This document shows positions 41,803 through 50,017 of a stretch of 64,000 nucleotides of DNA, in pieces. Positions within the stretch are counted from its first letter, which is position 1; each line of letters starts with the position of its first letter. The stretch is from assembly GCF_015712165.1 (NCBI RefSeq), contig NZ_JADPZX010000001.1:5654001-5718000 (forward strand). Reading direction: 5' to 3'. This DNA comes from Streptomyces spinoverrucosus (GTDB lineage Bacteria; Actinomycetota; Actinomycetes; Streptomycetales; Streptomycetaceae). A model generated the notes under the pieces. The model saw nothing but the letters and a program-made list of their open reading frames with translations, did not search any database and was not told the DNA's origin. The position numbers and the translations under genes were made by a program.

Positions 41803-41804
41803 GA

Positions 41805-42161
41805 TCAGGCCGCCTTCGACGCCGAGCCCGTGGCTGCCAGCGAGGTGACGGCGACCGCGCGGAAGGCGATGCCGTGCCGCTTCTGGCCGTTGAACTCGTT
41901 CTCCCACGGCCGGGCGATCAGCCCGGTCAGCGCCACCGAGGTACCCATGACCAGGTCACCGGAGATGCCGGTCTCGGGAACGGTGACGGACAGGATCTCG
42001 ACTTCGTCGTTGGCCGCGAACATCACGTCCACGGTCATCAGCTTCGCGCCGGTCTCGGCGTCCGTGGCGATCTCGCCGGTACGGCGGTCCTTGACCTTGG
42101 GCTGTGGGGGCTTGGCGACCATCACGGTCGCGGCGGACGTGTCGACGGGAATCTGACGCAT
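41805..42161 (-). CDS. SCO3933-like regulatory protein
   Basis: 118 residues, ATG at 42161 with AAAGGGAG upstream. Sequence opens MRQIPVDTSAATVMVAKPP and contains DRRTGEIATDAETG and MGTSVALTGLIARPWENEFNGQKRHGIAFRA; these fit the SCO3933-type proteins found in AICEs just ahead of the tra gene. Predicted beta-rich, OB-like fold. Exact role unknown. It is the first gene of the minus-strand transfer/replication operon. Confidence 0.75.
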   Translation of the reverse strand: MRQIPVDTSAATVMVAKPPQPKVKDRRTGEIATDAETGAKLMTVDVMFAANDEVEILSVTVPETGISGDLVMGTSVALTGLIARPWENEFNGQKRHGIAFRAVAVTSLAATGSASKAA

Positions 42162-42184
42162 GATGGAACTCCCTTTCAGGGGCG

Positions 42185-42221
42185 GGAGCGGCGTACTTGC
42201 TTGGCGGTGGGTCGCCGCTCC
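42185..42221 (-). promoter_or_regulatory. Leader hairpin with TTGCTTGGCGG loop before the transfer operon
   Basis: Perfect 9-bp stem GGAGCGGCG (42185-42193) and CGCCGCTCC (42213-42221). The loop contains TTGCTTGGCGG, also present in repeats at 37789-37813 and 38435-38459. It lies 24 bp upstream of the SCO3933-like start codon. Confidence 0.6.
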
Positions 42222-42271
42222 TGTGCGTTGACGGAGGTCGCAGCAAAGCTGCGGACGTTCGGCGCTTCCAA

Positions 42272-42309
42272 CTGGTGCGCACCAGAAGGTTGCATCTGGT
42301 GCGCACCAG
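42272..42309. promoter_or_regulatory. Twin 14-bp palindromic operators upstream of the transfer operon
   Basis: CTGGTGCGCACCAG occurs twice, at 42272-42285 and 42296-42309, exactly 24 bp apart. Both are perfect palindromes, placed in the divergent promoter region between the transfer operon and the XRE regulator. The phasing is a little over two helix turns. Confidence 0.8.
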
Positions 42310-42398
42310 TTGTCAAGCGGTGCCATCTGTTCGGCGTCTCAACTCGCCTGACATCGACACGTCTAGAGAAGCGGGCAGGCCAACTCACCGGTAGCCAA

Positions 42399-42429
42399 CA
42401 GGGGTTAACAGCCGACCGGTTAACCCCTG
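42399..42429. promoter_or_regulatory. 11-bp inverted repeat upstream of the XRE regulator
   Basis: CAGGGGTTAAC (42399-42409) and GTTAACCCCTG (42419-42429), 9-bp spacer. Located 69 bp before the ATG at 42499; probably an operator for the XRE protein or its promoter's activator. Confidence 0.7.
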
Positions 42430-42498
42430 CCGACCTGCGGTGATGTGAGGCATGCTGCTGTTACGGCTCAACACCCCTACGCAGGGCGGCACTACGAG

Positions 42499-43629
42499 AT
42501 GAGTGGACTCAAAGCAGCAAGGACGGCGCGGGAATGGTCCCAGGAGCGTTTGGTCCGGGAGATCGAACGTTACGCGCGCCAGCACATGGTCACCGTCGCG
42601 TCAACGGCGAGCCTGCGAGTCTACGTCTCGGAGTGGGAGAACGGCAGACGGACGATCTCCAGCCACTACGCGAAGATCCTTCGCGCGCTCCTAGGGATTA
42701 CGGACGACGAACTGAGCGGCCAACCCCAGTCAGTGCCGGCACTCGTTGCGGCCGACGGGTACGACGAACTCATGAGCCGGATCGACGCAGCTCGCAACGT
42801 CAGCATGACCATGGTCAAGACGTTCATGGATCAAACGGAGCTGCTCCGGACCATGGACCGGCAGATGGGCGCCGCCAGTCTGGTCGACCAGATGACCGCC
42901 CACCTCGGGACCCTGGAAGACGCGCTCACCTTCGCGGTGCTTCCGGACACGCGCCGTCCCGTCGCACGGGCACTGGCCGGAGCGGCGACGCTGGCCGCCT
43001 GGCAAGCCCTCGACGTGGGGGCAGTGGAACGAGCCTGGCGTCACTACGAGCTGGGCAAGCGGGCAGCCCAAGAGGCCGAAGAACCGATGTACCTCGCACA
43101 CGCCACGGCAGAACAGGCGTACGTCCTCTGTGATGCCGGACGCGCTGACATGGCCGTGCAACTGGTGCGAGACGCACAGAGGCTCGGTGGCAAAGCCATG
43201 TCCCCGCGGCTGACAGCGTGGCTGTACGCAGCTGAGGCCGAGATCTGTGCCCGAGCCGGTCTTCACGACGAGTGCCGGCGAGCACTGGAACATGCGGTGC
43301 GGCACCTGCCGACCGGGGAGGAGGCCCGCGACCCCGACATGCTGAGCATCTTCCTCAACGAAGGGCACCTGGCGAGGTGGCGCGGCAACGCACTCGCGCT
43401 GATAGGCGACGACGACGCGGTGGGCAGCCTGTACACGGCCCTCGAAACCGCCGATCCCACGTTCATCAGGGCATCGGCAGGACTGCGCTGCGATCTCGCG
43501 GAGGCACACCTGGCACGCGGTGAGTACGACCAGGCGCACGAGCACCTGCGACAGGCCCGGTTGGTGGCCAGCCGAACCGGCTCAGTACGTCACCGGCGCC
43601 GCATCGAGCAGCTCACCCAGCGGTTGTAG
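42499..43629 (+). CDS. XRE-family regulator with TPR-like sensor domain
   Basis: 376 residues from ATG at 42499; a GTG at 42445 is in frame but would leave only 15 bp after the inverted repeat and no ribosome site. N-terminal helix-turn-helix (GLKAARTAREWSQERLVREIERYARQH...RVYVSEWENGRRTIS...ILRALLGITDDEL), then a helical repeat region (about 110-370: WRHYELGKRAAQEAEEPMYLAHATAEQAYVLCDAGR...) like the TPR sensors of Rap/PlcR-type regulators. It may respond to a peptide or small-molecule signal. Divergent from the transfer operon. Confidence 0.82.
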   Translation: MSGLKAARTAREWSQERLVREIERYARQHMVTVASTASLRVYVSEWENGRRTISSHYAKILRALLGITDDELSGQPQSVPALVAADGYDELMSRIDAARNVSMTMVKTFMDQTELLRTMDRQMGAASLVDQMTAHLGTLEDALTFAVLPDTRRPVARALAGAATLAAWQALDVGAVERAWRHYELGKRAAQEAEEPMYLAHATAEQAYVLCDAGRADMAVQLVRDAQRLGGKAMSPRLTAWLYAAEAEICARAGLHDECRRALEHAVRHLPTGEEARDPDMLSIFLNEGHLARWRGNALALIGDDDAVGSLYTALETADPTFIRASAGLRCDLAEAHLARGEYDQAHEHLRQARLVASRTGSVRHRRRIEQLTQRL

Positions 43630-44407
43630 GCGAAGCCCCGGCGCCGCGCGACGCAAGCACGTGCAGGAGGGCAACGAGGGTGCCCGAACCCATGAGTTCG
43701 CCACGAGCCATCAGGCCGGGGATGTCGGAGAGGGGCACCCAGGCGATGTGCCCGGCCTCTTCCAAGTCCGTCGGCTCGCCGACGAGCTTGGCACCCTGGC
43801 CCACGAAGATCTCGTGCGGTGAATCGACCATGCCGACCATCGGCTGATAGGTGACCACGTGTTGCAGGGAGTTCGGCCGCCAGCCGGTCTCTTCCTCGAC
43901 CTCACGCATGGCCGTCTGCAAGGGATCTTCACCCTCGTCGACGATGCCGCCAGGCAGCTCCCAGCCGAAGGAGTCGGGGACGAAGCGGTACCGCCACATC
44001 ATGAGCACGCGGTCCTGGTCGTCGATGACGGCAGCGACGGCCACGTGGTGCAGTCGTACGACGTGATGCTCGAAGCGGTCGACCCCAGGCGGTTCGAGGT
44101 CGACGAGACTCAGCGTCACCCACCGGTTGTCATACAGGGTGCGCTCACCGTGGATCTGCCAGGCCTCGACATCCGCCGGCGCTTCCGTAGTCACGGACCG
44201 ATCGGGCACGCGATAGGAGCTGCGGTTGTGGACCTCGACGACGCCCTCGGCTACGAGCCTGGCCAGCACCTGGCGCAGAGCGGTACGGCCGATGCCCAGG
44301 TCTTCCGACAAGGTCCGCTCGGACGGGAGCTTGGAACCTGGCGAGTACTTGCCCCCCGCGATCCACTCACGAATCGTGCGGTAGACCCGCTCCGACTTGG
44401 GTCCCAT
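43613..44407 (-). CDS. GntR-Nudix fusion regulator (KorSA-like plus Pif-like)
   Basis: 264 residues from ATG at 44407; a GTG at 44449 would add 14 residues. N-terminal GntR winged helix (RVYRTIREWIAGGKYSPGSKLPSERTLSEDLGIGRTALRQVLARLVAEGVVEVHNRSSYRV). C-terminal Nudix hydrolase with a full Nudix box: Gly, five residues, Glu, seven residues, REVEEETGW (in GGIVDEGEDPLQTAMREVEEETGW). In pSAM2, KorSA (GntR repressor) and Pif (Nudix-motif immunity factor) are separate proteins; here both are in one chain. Converges on the XRE gene with a 17-nt overlap. Confidence 0.88.
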   Translation of the reverse strand: MGPKSERVYRTIREWIAGGKYSPGSKLPSERTLSEDLGIGRTALRQVLARLVAEGVVEVHNRSSYRVPDRSVTTEAPADVEAWQIHGERTLYDNRWVTLSLVDLEPPGVDRFEHHVVRLHHVAVAAVIDDQDRVLMMWRYRFVPDSFGWELPGGIVDEGEDPLQTAMREVEEETGWRPNSLQHVVTYQPMVGMVDSPHEIFVGQGAKLVGEPTDLEEAGHIAWVPLSDIPGLMARGELMGSGTLVALLHVLASRGAGASPTTAG

Positions 44408-44464
44408 CCCCTGAGCACGCTCCTCGCCGCCTCTTGCACTGGTCGGCACAAGCGTAGCTACAAC

Positions 44465-44480
44465 CTACTCACGTGAGTAG
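44465..44480. promoter_or_regulatory. 16-bp palindrome upstream of GntR-Nudix gene
   Basis: CTACTCACGTGAGTAG, a perfect palindrome 58 bp upstream of the ATG at 44407. GntR-type repressors usually bind such sites to control their own gene, so this is the likely autoregulatory operator. Confidence 0.75.
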
Positions 44481-44864
44481 ACACGGAAGGGACGGCCAGC
44501 AGCCAGCAGAGCGCGGTACAACTTTCCCTACATTGATCAAGGCCCGCGCACGGCGCGGGCGCGCGCCGCCTCTGCGGCGCGGCCTGCCTCCTGCCTTCGT
44601 CCCGGCTGGCCGCGCCCGGCGGCGCGCTGCGTGCATGCGGGCGGAGGTAGGAAAACCCCCTCTGTGGCTGGGGCCGGTCGGCTCCACGGCTTTAGGCAGC
44701 CAATTTGGCGCGAGCCTCGAAGATCATGGCCCAAAATCGGGCACTAACGGGCAGGCTCACAAACCTGCCCGATCCGCTGGCTAGCGTAATGGGCCATGAT
44801 CACTCGCGCCAAATCAGCTCCAGCCCAAAGCCGTTCCGCCGACCTCTGGGCTTTGTGGCAGGCC
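44481..44864. other. Non-coding AICE segment with nested inverted repeat
   Basis: 384 bp without a convincing gene. A very GC-rich part (44520-44640) is followed by the nested inverted repeat at 44703-44814. This is where a replication origin, transfer locus or regulatory RNA could be; pSAM2 has such sites (ori, clt) outside coding genes, but I cannot identify them by sequence. Confidence 0.5.
44703..44814. repeat. 112-bp nested inverted repeat in AICE
   Basis: Three nested perfect arm pairs. Outer: ATTTGGCGCGAG (44703-44714) with 44803-44814. Middle: GATCATGGCCCA (44722-44733) with 44790-44801. Inner: CGGGCAGG (44748-44755) with CCTGCCCG (44764-44771). Together 32 bp of pairing around an 8-nt loop, separated by unpaired bulges. 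Confidence 0.85.
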
Positions 44865-45407
44865 TTAGGGCTCCCTGTTCCGAAACTGTAAGGCAGGTGA
44901 CCTCTCCGGCTGGAGGGAATCCCGATCTGAGACGCCAATCAGCATATTGAAAAGCCACACCAGTCTGATAGACCTTGCCGCGCCTAGGGTCAATAGGAAT
45001 TCTGTGAGCCACCCGGTGTATCCCGCTGCTTTTGCCCGGTCGAGCACTAAGAGCAGCAGGCATCCCGCCGAAATGAGCAGCATGCCGGTGAGGATGCTTG
45101 ACCAGTTCCTTCTCAGACTGCTGCCGAAGCGCCTACGCAATTCACGCATATCTCGGCCGTGCGAACTTGCATATTGCGCTATTGCGGCTGTCCCAAATCC
45201 GCCCACGAGTGCAGACACTGAGGCGGCCGTGGTGTATAAATCCTTCCGTCGATCGGCTGTCAATCCATCTATGGCGCCTGGCCATGAAGCCCAGTGGGTG
45301 ATACCAAAGTGGCCACCCACGACCATCACAGCTAGGACCCAATCAAGGCCAGGTACTTCGCTCCATGCGTCCTTAAGTCGACGCAACGCAGAACTAAAGT
45401 GCGACAC
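44865..45407 (-). CDS. Four-helix membrane protein, AICE cargo
   Basis: 180 residues from GTG at 45407, preceded by a G-run (GGGGGGTGATGCC). Four hydrophobic segments: about 22-44 (LDWVLAVMVVGGHFGITHWAS), 60-82, 105-125 (ILTGMLLISAGCLLLLVLD) and 137-158. Between the second and third is a basic cytoplasmic loop (GRDMRELRRRFGSSLRRNWS). No family known to me. GC content is lower than in the backbone. It starts 33 bp downstream of a soluble cargo gene and is likely co-expressed; membrane effector of a defence or exclusion module is one hypothesis. Confidence 0.7.
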   Translation of the reverse strand: MSHFSSALRRLKDAWSEVPGLDWVLAVMVVGGHFGITHWASWPGAIDGLTADRRKDLYTTAASVSALVGGFGTAAIAQYASSHGRDMRELRRRFGSSLRRNWSSILTGMLLISAGCLLLLVLDRAKAAGYTGWLTEFLLTLGAARSIRLVWLFNMLIGVSDRDSLQPERSPALQFRNREP

Positions 45408-45440
45408 GGCATCACCCCCCCAACGTGGAGGTGACCGACT

Positions 45441-46382
45441 CTACTGGCCGGCACCGACAGCGGCCTTGAGGTCGCGCCGCTTCTCCTGAGCTACCTCCAT
45501 GATTGCGGCCACGCTCGCCTCGTAGCGGGGGCGCCCATCAGCATGACTGACCTCAACGCGGCACTTGGCCGTGATGTGATGCTTGATGAAGTCCAGAGGC
45601 TCGTCGCTCGCCTCGCCTTCGTCTCCGGGAAGGGTCACCAACGCCTGAGCCCTGTCCACGCCGGTCGGGCCCTCTAGATATCCCAGCTCTGACATCAGAG
45701 ATTGGATGTCGCTTTGCAGTCTTCGTTGGCCGCGCAGTCTGGCTACCGGACCAGGCCCTCCCCTTTTGGGAATTTCGAGTTTGAGAGTGATCCGGTGGTC
45801 GGGGTACCTAGAGTCACCTAGCCGCACGAAGCTGGCTAGCCCTTCGCCGTCTGGTGGGGCGATTGCCGGGCTCGGCCTGTAGCTGAACTCGAAGCTATGT
45901 ACAGCTTCTGCCTTTTCTAGCTTTTCCCATACGTTGTTCGCTATGACCGGCCAAAGTGCGATCTCGTCGTTCGTGATCTGGCAGGAATTCAGCCAACGCT
46001 GAATGGCGGCTGCTCTTGGGGATCCCGGCTTCCCTTGAAGGACCCCAATGATGTTTCCGTACTCCAAGAATGACACGGTCGTAGTGTCAATCGTCCCCTT
46101 GTTTCCTTCGAGGCGAATGTCCTCGATGTGTCCGTGATCAAGGTCGACCGTTTGAAGTTCGCTGGCGCCAATCCTGCCCACCAAGAGATGAAGGCGTCCG
46201 TCTGCTCTTACTGCCTGCCCGATAAAGCTGTCACTCCGATGTGTCGAAATGCGATCGGCGGCAGGTGTCCTCTCTAAGTTTTCAAGGAATACTTGCCAGT
46301 CCGTTTCTTGCATTCGCGCATTCAGTGAATCTTTAGCGCGCACTATTTCGAAGAAAGCGACAGTCCCCAGACGGGTAGCCAT
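45441..46382 (-). CDS. Soluble protein of unknown function, AICE cargo
   Basis: 313 residues from ATG at 46382, with a G-run (TGGGGGGACC) just upstream. No signal peptide or helix long enough for a membrane. Opens MATRLGTVAFFEIVRAKDSLN and appears mixed alpha/beta, with a C-terminal charged part (KCRVEVSHADGRPRYEASVAAIMEVAQEKRRDL). Codon use is visibly less GC3-rich than in the AICE backbone, a sign of separate acquisition. I do not recognise the family with confidence. Its partner is the membrane protein gene immediately downstream. Confidence 0.72.
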   Translation of the reverse strand: MATRLGTVAFFEIVRAKDSLNARMQETDWQVFLENLERTPAADRISTHRSDSFIGQAVRADGRLHLLVGRIGASELQTVDLDHGHIEDIRLEGNKGTIDTTTVSFLEYGNIIGVLQGKPGSPRAAAIQRWLNSCQITNDEIALWPVIANNVWEKLEKAEAVHSFEFSYRPSPAIAPPDGEGLASFVRLGDSRYPDHRITLKLEIPKRGGPGPVARLRGQRRLQSDIQSLMSELGYLEGPTGVDRAQALVTLPGDEGEASDEPLDFIKHHITAKCRVEVSHADGRPRYEASVAAIMEVAQEKRRDLKAAVGAGQ

Positions 46383-46668
46383 GGTCCCCCCACGCCCGTG
46401 TGTGCTGACTAGATGGAAGAGCAAGCGTCCACGCGGTGATCGTGATGCGCAAGGGGGGCGTGAGTCACGAAGGGGCGCACTACCGGAGCACATGACCCGT
46501 CAAGGCTGAGTCGTGACATGATCGTCGCCGGGCCGTCTCTGGGCCGTCCGAGGCCCCCCGAGGCCGACCAACGGCGACCGACAGTGACAGGCGAGCCAGA
46601 GTAGCCAGCAGCGAAACCGCAGGTCAGGGGCACCGGACCATACGCGTTTCCGCACAGGGGTGGCCGTA
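46383..46668. other. Right end of AICE, non-coding
   Basis: 286 bp between the cargo operon and the right attachment repeat; probable promoter of the cargo genes at its left. Contains a copy of the 19-bp subterminal sequence (46530-46548) also found inside the integrase 3' end. No gene seen. Confidence 0.6.
46530..46548. repeat. Subterminal 19-bp repeat, right copy
   Basis: GGGCCGTCTCTGGGCCGTC, 120 bp from the right attachment repeat and in the same orientation as the left copy. A candidate integrase arm-type site. Confidence 0.7.
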
Positions 46669-46684
46669 CGGCAAGATGGGGTGT
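46669..46684. other. Attachment site repeat, ettA-proximal end of AICE
   Basis: CGGCAAGATGGGGTGT, identical to 34645-34660. It ends 40 bp before the ettA TTG start, so the insertion point lies in the ettA promoter or leader. Confidence 0.88.
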
Positions 46685-46724
46685 ATCTGCCCACTGCCAG
46701 ATTCAAGCTGCCGGACGGTTTCTC

Positions 46725-48389
<1,665 letters not shown>

Positions 48390-48393
48390 TCTC

Positions 48394-48807
48394 TTGCGGC
48401 ACATCTACCGCTGCCCACTGCGCTGGGCGGACATGGACGCGTACGGCCACGTCAACAACGTGGTGTTCCTCCGGTACCTGGAGGAAGCCCGTGTCAACTT
48501 CCTGTTCCGCCCGGACAAGAACTTCAAGCAGGGGTCCGTGGTGGCACGCCATGAGATCGACTACAAGCGGCAGCTCGTCCATCGGCACACGCCCGTGGAC
48601 ATCGAGCTGTGGGTCACGGAGATCAGGGCCGCCTCCTTCACCCTCGCCTACGAGGTGAAGGACGGCGACCAGATCTACGTCCGGGCCTCGACGGTGATAG
48701 TGCCGTTCGACTTCGAGGCCGAGCGGCCACGCCGGATCACCGAAGAGGAACGGGAGTTCCTCCAGGAGTATCTGGACGACGACAAGGAGGAGGCCGTCGC
48801 CGCATGA
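48394..48807 (+). CDS. Acyl-CoA thioesterase (hotdog fold, 4HBT type)
   Basis: 137 residues from TTG at 48394, 4 bp after the ettA stop. Hotdog motif WADMDAYGHVNNVVFLRYLEEAR at 11-33 with the catalytic Asp15 in DAYGHVNN. It hydrolyses short or medium acyl-CoA esters in the cytosol; substrate unknown. Close spacing with ettA and an ATGA overlap with the next gene suggest a three-gene operon. Confidence 0.88.
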   Translation: MRHIYRCPLRWADMDAYGHVNNVVFLRYLEEARVNFLFRPDKNFKQGSVVARHEIDYKRQLVHRHTPVDIELWVTEIRAASFTLAYEVKDGDQIYVRASTVIVPFDFEAERPRRITEEEREFLQEYLDDDKEEAVAA

Positions 48808-49481
48808 CGGTGCTCCACCTCGCCGACGAGGGGGAGGCGGCGGACCTCGCGGCCTTCCTCTCCCGGCTGCTGCACTACGACCGTTCAGCCGCCGTGCGCC
48901 TGCAGGCGGCGGGCACCGCGCTCGCCGTCTTCGGCCGGCCGCCGTCCTTCGAGGTGCTGGCGATCCGGGCGGTACGACTGGCCAAGCCGTTCGAGAACGG
49001 GCTCGACGTCACCCTCGACGTGACCGTGTCAGCCGGTGAGCTCCTGGAGTCCGTGGACGAGAACGCGGCCACGGCGGCCGTTCCCGGAGCGGTGACCGGA
49101 CCACCCTGGGCAGGGGTGCTGCCGCCGCGTGGCGGCTGGCGGCCGGAGAGGGGAATGCCGGCGACGGATGTCCTGCGGGCGATGGTCGCCGCGGCGGTGG
49201 CGGAGTTCCGGTCCCGTACGGAGGAACTGCCGCCGGAGGGCCGTACACGCGCCGAACTCGACCGGATCGGGCGCGAGATCTGGTCCCGGACGGTCGGGGA
49301 CACCGACCTTCCGGTGCGGGCCGTGCACGCGGCGCAGTCCCTGGGATTCCTGCGGTCGGCCGCCGGGACGGAGGAGCTCGGGCTGTTCTCGTCGGGCGCC
49401 TGGCTACGGCTGCGCACACCGTACGGGTCGATCGCCGTGCGGCGGGCGGGACTTGGGACGCTGGGCGTCAGCGTGCGCTGA
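48804..49481 (+). CDS. Conserved actinobacterial protein of unknown function
   Basis: 225 residues; ATG at 48804 overlaps the thioesterase stop (ATGA). Soluble, Ala/Leu/Arg-rich, opening with MTVLHLADEGEAADLAAFLSRLLHYDRSAAVRLQAAGTALAVFGRPPSFEVLAIRAV. The last 60 residues (GTEELGLFSSGAWLRLRTPYGSIAVRR) look beta-rich. I know it as a common Streptomyces gene downstream of the thioesterase but no function has been assigned to my knowledge. Confidence 0.78.
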   Translation: MTVLHLADEGEAADLAAFLSRLLHYDRSAAVRLQAAGTALAVFGRPPSFEVLAIRAVRLAKPFENGLDVTLDVTVSAGELLESVDENAATAAVPGAVTGPPWAGVLPPRGGWRPERGMPATDVLRAMVAAAVAEFRSRTEELPPEGRTRAELDRIGREIWSRTVGDTDLPVRAVHAAQSLGFLRSAAGTEELGLFSSGAWLRLRTPYGSIAVRRAGLGTLGVSVR

Positions 49482-49505
49482 CGCCCGTCACCGGCGGGCC
49501 GGGGC

Positions 49506-49910
49506 TCAGCCCGCTGTGTTCACCATCGAGGCCGCCGCGTACGTGAGGTAGTTCCACAGCGTGCGCTCGTGTTCCTCGGACAGACCCAGCTCGTCGACGG
49601 CGTCCCGCATGTGCTTCAGCCAGGCGTCGTGTGCCGCCCGGTCGACGGTGAAGGGGGCGTGGCGCATGCGCAGGCGGGGGTGGCCGCGATTCTCGCTGTA
49701 CGTCGTCGGGCCGCCCCAGTACTGGATCAGGAACAGCGTGAGGCGCTCCTCGGCGGGGCCCAGGTCCTCCTCGGGGTACATCGACCGCAGGACCGGGTCC
49801 TGGGCGACTCCCTCGTAGAAACGCCTGACCAGGCGGCGGAAGGTCTCCTCCCCGCCGACCTGCTCGTAGAAGGTCTGCTCCTGAAGCGTGCCGCGCCGAA
49901 TCTCATTCAC
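49506..49910 (-). CDS. glbO: Truncated haemoglobin, group II (GlbO type)
   Basis: 134 residues from GTG at 49910. Two-over-two globin fold: FYEGVAQDPVLRSMYPEEDLGPAEERLTLFLIQYWGG, proximal His84 (RMRHAPF), the group II Trp97 at position G8 (HDAWLKHM) and Tyr32/Tyr45 at B10 and CD1. Group II globins bind oxygen tightly and are linked to oxygen or NO handling. Convergent with the thioesterase operon. Confidence 0.93.
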   Translation of the reverse strand: MNEIRRGTLQEQTFYEQVGGEETFRRLVRRFYEGVAQDPVLRSMYPEEDLGPAEERLTLFLIQYWGGPTTYSENRGHPRLRMRHAPFTVDRAAHDAWLKHMRDAVDELGLSEEHERTLWNYLTYAAASMVNTAG

Positions 49911-50017
49911 GCATCCATGGTCTCAGACGCGGCGGACCAGGACTCAAGTCCTAGGACCCGCGCAGTCGGCGGGCCCGGGTACTCGCCTCGCACTGTGAAG
50001 CGCAGCACAGTGGACAT

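Larger units (their letters stand above)
34645..46684. mobile_element. pSAM2-type integrative and conjugative element (AICE), about 12.0 kb
   Basis: Bounded by a 16-bp direct repeat, CGGCAAGATGGGGTGT, at 34645-34660 and 46669-46684. The content is a standard AICE set: tyrosine integrase and excisionase at the left end, rolling-circle RepSA-like initiator, small spread/transfer proteins, FtsK-like TraSA translocase, SCO3933-like regulator, XRE-type regulator and GntR-Nudix regulator. Cargo of unknown function is at the right end. AICEs excise, replicate by rolling circle and move double-stranded DNA between mycelia through a hexameric TraSA pump. All backbone genes look intact. Insertion is upstream of ettA, not in a tRNA gene. 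Confidence 0.93.

Noticed and set aside
42445..42498. GTG at 42445 as start of the XRE regulator
   Set aside because: It lies 16 bp after an operator-like inverted repeat and has no ribosome site, so ATG 42499 is preferred, although not proven.
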